In this document: positions 47,570 to 57,702 of the stretch, one piece after another
Position numbering within the stretch: the first letter of the stretch is position 1
Layout: the number at the start of each line of letters is the position of its first letter
NCBI GenBank assembly: GCA_019022495.1
Contig: JAFEKR010000037.1
Span: 62,001-126,000, forward strand
Direction: 5' to 3'
DNA from: Epichloe hybrida
Taxonomy: Eukaryota > Ascomycota > Sordariomycetes > Hypocreales > Clavicipitaceae
Length of the DNA stretch: 64,000 nucleotides
Position numbers and translations under genes: made by a program
Notes under the pieces: model-generated
Databases searched by the model: none
Seen by the model: only the letters and a program-made list of their open reading frames with translations
Told to the model about the DNA's origin: nothing

Positions 47570-48447
47570 AGATATCCCCCAGTGAGATGATGAGGTTGAC
47601 GGAGAACACGGAGTCATGATCGATGTGCAAAAGATGGTGGTTTCTTGTGGATCAAAAGCTAGACCGGACGGTGTAGTACACATGAATCACAAGCAAATCA
47701 ATGCTGGCCATTCCCAAACTACATCTCGTGTCCTGCAGTCTTATAACTGGGCAACGAAATTGATTGAAGCTCATTTACACGCCAGTTTGGATCACGCCTC
47801 ATAACGCGATTCGGTGCGCTCGGGCCAGGTAGGTCCAGTCAGCTATACCATGTCACCACGTCGTCAGGTCCAACGCGTCGCGCCGTCACTGCCATTGATT
47901 TGTGTATAACTGTACATACACATCTCTACAAAGTGATATAAATCCAGATATATATTTTTACTAATCTGCATGAGTTGATGAGTAAGAAAAAAAAAACTGT
48001 CAACACCTCATCAGTGTGTTCTCCACGACGCTGTACCCGCCATGGTTCGTTTCATGGCTTCCAAGCACATGTTGGTAAGAATCAGGCGATTTATGCATTA
48101 ATTTCCTTTTGAAGCGATGTACTGCCTTGTAAATGAGCCAGACGAAAACGATACCAGACTGCAGTAGTTTTAATCAATACCCGAGCCGTTTCTCATTACC
48201 CATAGCTTGAATCCCATTTTGCCGCTTCGTCCCCGATCATCAAACCTGGGGTAATTCCCATTTCGGGAAATTCTCCTCACTCTGCTCCCAGATGTAGCTC
48301 GTCTCTGGTCCTCACCCGAGGAACTGATCCCATCGCTGTAAACTTACCAGTCATGCCCAGTGTATTATGGTCCCGAGCATCCCCCCCCCTGCCCCGTCGG
48401 TGCTCCCGCATAGTTCACCAACTCCGTGGACGCCACTTGTTTCCCAA
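47570..48447. other. Convergent 3' region
   Basis: 878 bp between the convergent carrier and F-box-like genes. AT-rich middle (47930-48200), no gene recognised. Confidence 0.55.
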
Positions 48448-51313
48448 TTACAGAATGATGGGGCTATCGCAGGTATCGCCAGACGGAGACTGTGAGCTTC
48501 GAGATCGCTTGGCCCAGCTGTCCTCGCTGCCTTCCGAGATGTCATCGCGGGGTCGTTTGGATACTTCGCCCCGTGAGTGTCTGGTTCTTTCGTCGGTCTC
48601 TGGTGCTGTCCCGCTGCGGCCCAGGTCAGGCCGACCTCCTATGTTTGAAGGTCCGTTGGCAGTGACGGTGGAGTTACTTGCGACGTCACTTTGTGATGCT
48701 GATCTCACGAATAAGTCGCTCTCGCTGCTGCGAGCGAGGGGGCTTCTGGAGCCAATGGATCGCCACGGCATACTGCGGCTTCCGTGGCTTCTGTTGCCCA
48801 TGTTGCTTCCCGGGATACTCGGGACGAGCTGATTGTAGGGAGTTTCGCTCGCAAAAAGGCCTGTGCTATCTGAGGCCGCGCTTTCACAAGCTATCGAGCC
48901 TCGGACGTGAGCGTCTATTGCTCGTTGCGCTTCTTCGGGGCTACGCGATAACATTTGACGACAGTCGTTTTCCCCTGTCAAGTCAACAACACTTGAATCT
49001 TCACTCACGAACAGGGATTCTTCGCCAGGAAGGGGTCGGTCGCTCGAGGTTGAGGCCGGGGGCGATGTCTCCTCGCGCTTCGGAGACATTGAAGCCTGCA
49101 CGGACTCGGTATTTCTGTGCACCGGAATTTGTGCGGGTGCAGCAGCCTGGGATGCGGGATCTTCAAACTTCAGGTCGTTGAGACCTTCTTCAAGACCATC
49201 AGTCTCATCATCAGCGGTCAAGTCAACGACATTAGTAGGACAGTCCGTCATTATAACGTCATTGGAGGACCCTTGACTTGCATTATTCTCCGTGCCGGCA
49301 TTTGCAGATATTGTCTGGCTTTCGTCCACAACACTTACAGCGATTAGAGCTTGTTGGTCTTCTCCGCCATCCGAGTCCGAATTCGAATTCGAGTCTGAGT
49401 CTGAGTCTGAGTCTGGTTCCGGTTCTGAATTGGTCTCGCTCGAGTGATCCCCATTGGAATCTTCATCGCCGTAATCATCGTCTCGAAGTTCAGGGAGCAC
49501 CTCGAACATGACATGCCAAAGGTCGTCCGGTGGGTTATGATGGGCTAATAAAGGAACGAGGCTTCTCGATTGGGACCTCTGGTGGTCAGTCAGGTATTTT
49601 GGCTTCCGCACCGTGTTGCGCACATCTATTTCGAACGTTCTGTCCCGAATTCGTTTTTTTCTACCCGACTTTACCCATACTGTGTGATCCCAGAATGAGA
49701 TATGTCTAATTCCCCGAAGGCAGTGTATATAGTCGAGCCCTTGGAGGGTTCGCAACGATCGAAACATACGAAAGTTCGGCTGATATCTAGTTTTTTCTTT
49801 CATGAATTTGATCACTCCTTCGCCCTCGTGCCTTCTGCGCATGTACTTCTCAGATGATTCTGGGAGGTAAACCCGGATAGACTTGAGTCTGATTGCTTCT
49901 GGCAGCCACAAGAGAGGCTGGGTTCGTCGAGACAGGAACCTATCTCGGCCACTCCTCTCAAATGTGAGATGCTGGGATCCCATCCACAGGATTTCGATGT
50001 GTTGCAGGCGCTGTAGTTTGGCTTTGATTCCTGCCCCGAAGCGACCCTATTCGCCGAGGGAGGAGAAAGCAAACGTGTTCTCGCCGTAGAATAGATGACT
50101 GCCCCAAAAATGGAGCTTCTTGCAAACCAGCAATGGAGCCAGCAATGCGTTTGGAAGCGTGGCGTTTGTGAGGTTGACCGGCGCATCTCCAATATGAAAG
50201 CGATAAAGAAGCCGAGGGTCTTCTTCGCTGTTTTCCAGAGCAGGTGGCTGGTATGGATCAAGACGGGAAAGAACGTGGATTTTCTTCCCATAGAAGCACA
50301 AAAGATGCTGAAGAATTTTAAACTGTGTCTTGAGTGGTAAACCTTCAAAGTTAAATTCCTGCAGGGCAGCCACATGCTGCACAGCAGCTTGTGGCGAGAG
50401 GCCCGGCGCAACCAACTCCAGGCCCGGAAGAACTTGCCGTGGGTGAGGTGCGATATTTGACTCGCGACAACAAAGTTTGTAGAGTTTCTCGTAAGTTCCC
50501 AAGCCAAAGGGCAGGGCATTTAAGTTGCCAAGTATGAAATTTCTGAGATGTCCTGGCCAAGTCTTGAACTTGTTAGTCAACTTTTGACAGGGGGGGGAGT
50601 AGATGAGAATTATTTGCTTCTTCGACTCACAATTTCAGTGTGCAAACCTCGACGGCGCCGGAGTCGTACGATCTCGGTTTCTAATTCGCCAATTTCGCGC
50701 TTCAGCTTGTTGACCGTTCGGTGTAAGTCTTTATTGCGCTCTTGAAATTTTCGTATCAGATCTGTTGCCTCTGCAAGCCGACATTTTCGAAACTGAGACT
50801 TCAGGTGCAAGTTGAACCACTTCTTCCGACACGTCTCTCGGCATTCCGAATTCCAAAAGTCATCTTCTTCATCCGAATGGGCGTTCACATCGTCGGGAAA
50901 TGGATTGTGGTCAATGGTGTTGTCAAAATCCATATCATCATCAGTACTGTTGTTGTTATTCTGGTCGTAATTCTTGCAACTCGTGTCAGCGCCGAGTGAA
51001 GGTTGCTAGAATGGTAAGATATACAACTCACATCGAGCCATCCCATGTCTGAATCTGCCATCCCTCTTGGGGCATCTTCTTGTCCCGTCTCGTTTGTTTC
51101 TGTAGCAGCTCGGATGACTGGCGCAGTTTCAGCTCCATGGGCTTCGTCTACCTCCATCTGGTTTTGATCACGAGAGTCATTTGAATTTTCATTACCAATA
51201 TGAAAATTAGTGTGTGAGAGGTTGGGTGGCAGGATTTGGTTGCCAATGTGTTCCGTAAGGTCAACAACCTCCAGATCATCGCGGTTCTCTTCATCAGCAT
51301 CGTGACTAGACAT
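48448..51313 (-). pseudogene. Fungal F-box-like protein with VVDLT motifs, interrupted by an in-frame stop
   Basis: Member of a fungal family of unknown function that I recognise by the block NFEGLPLKTQFKILQHLLCFYGKKIHVLSRLDPYQPP, LLYRFHIGDAPVNLT, LLAPLLVCKKLHFWGSHLFYGENTFAFSSLGE, then LQRLQHIEILWMGSQHLTF and MRRRHEGEGVIKFMKEKT. Proposed exons: 51313-51032, from 51005 (or 50972) to 50631, and from 50562 to 48448. A TAG at 50049-50047 stops the frame between SSLGE and GRFGAG; both sides stay in one frame. Exon 2 holds a coiled coil (RKFQERNKDLHRTVNKLKREIGELETEIVRLRRR). VVDLT occurs three times (SUMO-interaction-like), beside acidic Asp/Ser tracts and a C-terminal KRPRDD. The first junction needs a 26-nt intron or a 59-nt one ending CAAG. 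Decay, readthrough or a base error are all possible. Confidence 0.65.
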
Positions 51314-53059
51314 TCTTGAAATTAAGCTAAAGATGAATATTATGTTTCCGTTTCAAAACTGAGATTACTTGAGTACGTGCACTCAAGTCAGAGACGAAGG
51401 ATGCACTTTTCCAGTCAGGGTGACTTCGGTGAGAGCTAAGCGCAGGTAGCAAGGGAAGGACAGGTAACTTGGAATAAAAATGCTCTTTAATAGTGTCACA
51501 GTCCTAGTGAGAATTCGAAGAGAAGGGAGAAGGGAGGGGATGTAGGATGTAGAAGGTTTCCAAAGAAAAGAGGAGGTTCAGTCGGATTGAAGCCTCTCAT
51601 GATGGCCGCTTAGAAGAGGCAACAAGTGTCAGCAGCCGGCCGGCAGTTGGCCAGCAGCCGGCCTAGGTACGAATGCAGCAGGTAGGACATTGGACATTAA
51701 GCCGAGAAAGATTCAGGAGAAGATGGCGAGATGCGTGAAGCTCTACAGAGGTGTTGCCGTTTTGCAGGTTCACTTGCTGAAAGAATCTTGCTTACTTCGG
51801 CTTGTGTGGAGTACAGGGTACGAGTATTGAAGTAGGAAGAGACGTGCGAATGGCTGTTTGGTGCCAGTAAGATGCCAAACTTGGACAATTGGTTGCTCAT
51901 TGGAACAAGCTGCCCCTGCTATCTGTCTGGGGGAATGATTGAGCTGTGATATCCGCACTCTCTCTGGGTCCCCGAAGTTGGAAGTTGGGATGAGAGATGG
52001 TAGAATTCGAAGCTTAGGATGAAAATGGCACGATGATGGGCGGGATTACGTAAGCTTTGAGTGTGTGGGGGTACACCCCACTGTACCCGGGTACTTTAGT
52101 GTGGCTGCCTCCGCAGTCCGCTGAAGACTGAAGGTGACACTGCGAACGTATGTCGCCAGTGACGTACATAGTGCATTGCATTGACAGGCAATTCAAAATG
52201 CCATTTAATTTATACTCCGAGCTGGCTCCCCGTTCGACTGAATCTGCCAAAGTAGTACATGACTTGGTGCAACTAGGGTGTCGCGCATGTATTGCATTCG
52301 AGGGGTGCCGACAACAAAAGTCTGACGTGACGTCTCCCCCCACCTCCAGCCATGTGCGTACGCAACCCAGCCTCTGCGCTACGGACTACGGAGTGCGTGA
52401 TCCGTACCCGATGGGCCATGGTCAATACAGAGACCAGCACCAGACCCGCTGAGCCTGCGCTTGAGGAACAAATTGAAATCTCTTACCACTCGCACCCGTC
52501 TTCTCAACGACCTGCGCCTTTCCATCACCCAGAGCCCTCCAGAGCCCTCCAGAGCCCGTGCATCCCCGAGGCACTGTTGCTTCATCAATCCCTGGATACC
52601 GCCCTAACGCACTACGCTGTTCGTCATTTGTTCTGCCAGGCGCTTTGGTCGACCCTCAACACCACGTGCTCTTGTGACGGAGGCAGTCCAAACCCAACCC
52701 CACGAACGCTTTGTGCATCTTGCCCAACGGCCCCTCGCTCCCAAAGCACAACTCGGAGCAGGCGCCTTGTCATCAAGAGGAGTATCCGAGGCTGTCGTAC
52801 GCATTGTTGCGACACAAGGCAGCCTGCGATTCCCTTTCTCTCTGCGCCGATACAAGAACCCGACAAGCCAAGACCCCGGCTTCGTTCATTATTGGACCCG
52901 TCGCCGTCCGCACTACTGTTCTGCCACCATCATACTCGAAAATACCGACTGATAAGACGACTTCGGGCACTGCGTCTTGCTGGAGTAGTGCTCTTTCCCC
53001 CTCACTACTCTTCAAAAGGCAGCAAAGAGGCATCGTGGCTCACCCTATAGTTGCCCACC
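51314..53059. other. Divergent intergenic region
   Basis: 1.75 kb between the F-box-like gene and epsin. It contains AGCCGGCC repeats (51628-51664), GAGCCCTCCA repeats (52530-52556) and a CT-rich epsin leader (52490-53000). Frames of up to 232 codons near 52350-53050 lack any recognised domain and look like leader. Confidence 0.5.
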
Positions 53060-54898
53060 ATGTCCAAGGTTATGCGAAGTGTGAAGAATGTGACCAAAGG
53101 GTATTCTAGTACCCAGGTCAAGGTCAGAGAAGGTAAAAGTTGACCACGGCTCCCGTTTTTCTTGCTGTGAACATAGGCCGACTGACAATATGAGATATTT
53201 AGCCACAAGCAATGATCCATGGGGTCCAACAGGCACTCAGATGAGCGAAATTGCTCAGATGACCTTCAATACGTGCGTTTGTCCTCGTCATGACGCATAC
53301 GTCATCATGTTACTGACCCTTCTGCCATTGACAGGTCGACCGAGTTTTACGATATTATGGATATGATCGACAAACGTCTGAATGACAAGGGCAAGAATTG
53401 GAGGCATGTGCTTAAAGCTCTCAAGGTCCTCGACTACTGCCTCCATGAAGGCTCCGAACTTGTTGTTACCTGGGCCCGTCAGAGCATCTATATCATTAAG
53501 ACTTTGCGGGAGTTCCAGTACGTTGACGAGGAAGGCCGTGACGTCGGCCAGAACGGTAGGAAAGCCTCTCACCAGCAGACGAAATGGGTCGTTTACGCTG
53601 ATGCTTGATGAATAGTGCGAGTGGCCGCCAAGGAATTGACTTCTCTAATTGTGGACGAAGAGCGACTGCGCTCCGAACGAAGCGACAGAAAGTCTTGGAA
53701 GTCTCGTGTGACTGGACTGGAGGAGTTCGCGCCGCAGCAAGCAGAGTCGTCGTCCTCGCGTCGGCCTCGAGAGAGACGCCCTCAAGGTTCCGACGAAGAT
53801 GATGCCGAATATCGATTGGCTCTGGAGGCCAGCAAGTACCAAGAGGAGGAAGATCGCAAGAGGCGGCAAGGCCGGACGAACGATGATGATGACGACGATC
53901 TGGCCAAAGCCATCAAGCTCAGCCAGGAGGAAGATGAGAGAAGGCGCCGCGAGTTGGAGCAGAGCAACGCAAACCTGCTCTTCGACGATGATCCTCCCCA
54001 GCCGTCGACGTCGAACCAGCCTCAGTACACTGGTTTCAATCAGGGCTACCAGCAAGGCAATCAGGTGGATTTCTTTGCCAACCCTGTTGATCAAAGTCAG
54101 ATGATGTACCAGCCCACAGGCTTCATGAATAATGCATATACGGGATATCAGCAACCCCAACCGACTGGTTTCCAATCAAGTTACAACCAGGCTTTTGGCA
54201 TTCAGCCTACCGGTATGGGCTTGGATCCCTACGGCCAGCAGCCAAATAACATGCCCAACATGACGGGCTTCCAGCCACAAGCCACCGGCTACAATCCATA
54301 TGCTCAGCAGATGCAGCAGCAGCAGCAACAACAACAACCACCCTCAGAGCCTGGACCCCAAGCAGGAAGCAACAACCCCTGGGCCACCAACAAGAACCAA
54401 CAGTCTTTGTTGATGCCAACACCCACCGGCTCAAATAACCCGTTTGCGCAGAATCGACCGGGATCTTCCAAACCGACATTCTCAAGTCTGGGGTCCCTAC
54501 CAGAACAAAAGACCCTTGCAAGCTTCAATACTCAGCCCATGCAGCAGCAGCAGCTACAGCAACAGCCCACGATGAAGCCTCCTCCACAAAAGGAAATGAA
54601 TGAGTACCAAAGCAAGCTGAACAACCTTTTGGCGACTGGAGATGGTATGGATACGTATGGTAATACTGGAGAGCTTCGTATTCCCGCCCAGCACACAGCT
54701 CCAGGGACGTTCGCCAACAGTGCTGGTTCTGGCGTTCAACGAGACATGACAGGGAATCCCTACATGCGCCAGCAGTTCACGGGCATGCCCAGTGTATCAT
54801 ACGGTAGTCAGCCAACCAATGGTCAGGGCAGCAATAACCCCTTTGGAGCCCGCCCACAGCAGCAAAATGGCCAGGGCCAAGATCTTATCCAGTTCTAG
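53060..54898 (+). CDS. ENT1: Epsin (ENTH-domain clathrin adaptor, Ent1/2-like)
   Basis: Endocytic adaptor binding PI(4,5)P2, ubiquitin, EH-domain proteins and clathrin. Four exons: 53060-53132, 53203-53272, 53335-53555 and 53616-54898; 548 aa. The ENTH domain fills residues 1-~150 (MRSVKNVTKGYSSTQVKVREATSNDPWGPTGTQMSEIAQMTF..FYDIMDMIDKRLNDKGKNWRHVLKALKVLDYCLHEGSE). Two UIMs follow (DAEYRLALEASKYQEEE and DDLAKAIKLSQEEDE). The rest is Q/N/P-rich with PTGF repeats and NPF EH-binding motifs (SNNPFAQ, SNNPFGA); the C-terminus is QGQDLIQF, a clathrin-box-like end. All introns are 60-70 nt. Confidence 0.94.
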
Positions 54899-55693
54899 TC
54901 TGATTTCTCGGATGAACTCTATGATTCCCCTCTCGTCTATCCGAGACCATAGCATTTGGCCGAGAACTTCTCATTGTGCCACCGTTCATTCTCATCATCA
55001 CCAATGCCACGGCAAATTCCCTCACCCCTCATGGAACTATTCATTTTCCTATTGTCGTGCGGGAATCTATCCCAAAAGGATCCAGGAATGTCACTTTCTC
55101 ACGGCGGAGCGAAGAAGCATCATGATGGTCAGAGCAAGCCTGGTTGTTTGTGAGTTGGGGAGGAGTTGAGACGGTTTTATTTCTGTTCTTTATTTTGATT
55201 TATTGGCACGGGGTATGCACAAGTGCCCGAGTACTGTGTAACGGTTATTTAGAAAGCGCCCTTCCTCCATTCAAAACCCTAGATCTGACTTAAACGTGAT
55301 TTCATGCTATTAAAATGTCCAAGTGAAGTCCCTTATCGCCGCAACGCCTATGTATCGCCTCCCCGCCCCACACTGCAACCCGTGGCGGGCCAGCCTCGCC
55401 TTACCCAACGGCATGGCCGGGCTGGTGGTAGAGTCGTGGCCGAGGCTCGTTGTGCCTGGTTTTGGTCATGGTCGCGGTCGCGGTCGGCCCTATGTATTGG
55501 AAAACGCCTGCCAGGAACCGGCTGCATAACAAGTTCGCTGGATGCACCGACCTAATCCAAAAAAAACTGGGAGGGTCGATCTTGACCGAATGCTCCGCCA
55601 GCTTCTACCTCGGCTGTCCCGAGCCCGATGTAGACTGATGAAACCTTTTTCCATGTATGTGCAAGTTTTTGCCCTCCCACCCCCGGCCGATGT
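54899..55693. other. Convergent 3' region
   Basis: 795 bp between convergent epsin and centrin-like genes. No domain-bearing frame; GTCGCGGTCGCGGTCGG near 55467 is a short repeat. Confidence 0.5.
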
Positions 55694-56454
55694 TCAGCTC
55701 GCCTCCTCCATCATTTGCATAAACTCGTCCAAGCTCACGCCGCCTTTCCCATCGTGGTCAAGGTGATCAATCATGCTCTGAATCTCCTCGTCGCTCAAAG
55801 TCCTCTCGTCTTTGATCTCCTGCGCCAGGTGCCTCAAATCTTCTACCGAGATGAAGCCGTCCTGGTCATAATCAAACATGGCAAATACCTTGGCAGCTTC
55901 CTCGCGCGGATCCCGGTTGGCGATGAGCTTGGCGGCGCAAAGTCGGAACTGGTCCAAGTAGACGTGATATCTGTTGACGGGGCAAGATTGCTGGTCGTGC
56001 CACTCAGGAGGAATAGAGCCATATGTTTCGAGAAGTTGAAAGTATTCGGGTTTGGAGAGATCGAAGCCCAGAGCTGCGAGGGAATGTTTGAACTCGTAGG
56101 AGTTGAGGTAGGACTTTTTCTTCATGTCCATCAAGTCGAACTATTGTGTTTGTGTCAGCTACCAGATATCTGGTTGTATGTTCAGGACGATTACGGGCGA
56201 TGAACAATCAAGGATAAAAAAAAAAAACCGTAGGTACTCACCACTTCGTCAATGTGTTCGCGATCTTCGTCAGCAATGGAGCTATATTCTTCGTTTGTTG
56301 AGACCTGGGGAGCTAGGGGCGGTCTCGGTTGTTGTTGTTGCTGCTGCTGCTGGTGCGAAGATTGCTGATTTTGTTGGTACTGCTGTTGCTGCTGGATGGA
56401 ACCAACTCCTATTGAACGGCCCGGGAACGGGCGCGGTGTCGCGTGAGGATTCAT
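55694..56454 (-). CDS. CDC31: Centrin/Cdc31-like EF-hand protein
   Basis: Centrins act at the spindle pole body and in mRNA export and NER complexes. Exon 1 is 56454-56242, the intron 56241-56141 and exon 2 56140-55694; 219 aa. A Q-rich N-terminal extension (residues ~20-45) precedes ITDEDREHI-like ADEDREHIDEVVFDLMDMKKKSYLNSYEFKHSLAALGFD, the degenerate first EF-hand. EF-hands 3 and 4 keep calcium ligands (DYDQDGFISVEDL and DHDGKGGVSLDEF). Length exceeds yeast Cdc31 because of the N-terminal extension. The frame stays open and protein-like upstream of this ATG (ERSSITSAKGLRPINNSRWRQIDDERSQ) to an acceptor-like TCTAG near 56561, so a further 5' exon is likely; I could not find its ATG. Confidence 0.82.
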
Positions 56455-57702
56455 ATTATTTTGGGAGCGTTCGTCGTCAATTTGTCGCCAGCGCGAGTTG
56501 TTGATGGGACGGAGTCCCTTGGCAGAGGTGATGGATGATCGCTCGGGGTCGAAAAGGGTCAGCTAGACAAAACACAAGCTAGAAGTATATCGTTACGACG
56601 TGATATTGCGGTCGACTACAGATGTTGGTGGCCTTGCGAGGCTCAGATTGGTGAGTCGACAGGGTGCAAGGTGGTTTTTTATTATTATCGTCAAGTCTCG
56701 GCCAAGGTGAGGGTACTTCGCACAGAGCGTCACCACAAAAGAAATGGAAAGTCTCCCAATTCAGGTTTGCGACGCGCCTGGTCGGAGCCACGCGACTCTG
56801 GTCCCAGGGCCAATCCAGGGCCAATGGCGCACCGGCCCGCCAGCAGGTCTCTAGCTCGCCAAACGTGAGTCAAGTACTTGCAGGCTGTTCTCCAGGCAGA
56901 AGTGACCAATCTGCCAAGCATGGGCAAGTGCGGCTTCTGATTGGTTGGACCTGGCTGGCCGCTCAACCTCGACCAATTGGGTACGGGTATTTCGGTCTGA
57001 GGCAGCAGTGCCCGAGCCTGGAGGCCCAGTTTTTTCTCGCCCAATCAGTGAATGACCAGATACGAGCCATTAGCAAAAAGCTGGCTTTGGCTTCCCTGAC
57101 CTGACCTCTGCCCTCTGCCCTCTGCCATCTGCTACCTGCCACCTGCCACCTGCCACCTGCTAACGCTCTGGTCTGCTTGACAAGAAGCCAAAAAAGCCAC
57201 CTGCTAACGCTCTGGTCTGCTTGACAAGAAGCCAAAAAAGACGTCTGGGTGAAAAAGGGCACGCCACCCGCTCTCCTCCCTCAGGGCTGCGTCTTCAACT
57301 TGTCTTTCTTTTCGATCATTCTTCTTTCTTTGTGATAAATTTCATTGTTTCGACGTGCACTTCTCCTTGGATACTGTGCAGATAGTTGCAAACGCAGAAC
57401 CCACCCTCCTTTGTGAGGTCCGGCTTTTTTCGTCGTCTCGGCGCGCGCTCACTGCCAACGAGACATCGCGCCAGCGAGCATTACTCGAATTGGCTTGCAT
57501 CGAGAAGCATCGCGGCCGACAAACGACGCTCTGGATCTTCCGCGGCGATTATACAGTATTACCGATCGTAGTTGACGCGGAAAATTCAACGTCCGGAAAC
57601 TGCTGAGGAGGTTCGTCGCGCGGAAAGGTCTAGGAGCTCCTTTATGCTCGGACGACGGCCGACTCTGAACACGAAATTTACTCTACTACCAAGTCAGTGA
57701 TC
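56455..57702. promoter_or_regulatory. Divergent promoter of CDC31-like and NUP145 genes
   Basis: 1.25 kb. The left ~105 bases are probably more coding sequence of the centrin-like gene. It contains CTGCCACC/CTGCCCT repeats (57110-57152), an exact 44-bp tandem duplication (57153-57240) and a CT-rich leader (57270-57330). Confidence 0.5.
57153..57240. repeat. Exact 44-bp tandem duplication
   Basis: Two identical 44-bp copies, 57153-57196 and 57197-57240, each starting CCACCTGCTAACGC and ending AAGCCAAAAAAG. It is preceded by CCACCTG short repeats, which may have seeded it. Confidence 0.95.

Noticed and set aside
52352..53050. 232-codon plus-strand ORF before epsin
   Set aside because: Composition is that of a CT-rich leader, and it runs into the epsin start without a plausible protein.
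53645..54175. 176-codon antisense ORF in epsin
   Set aside because: Shadow frame opposite UIM and Q-rich codons, no independent support.
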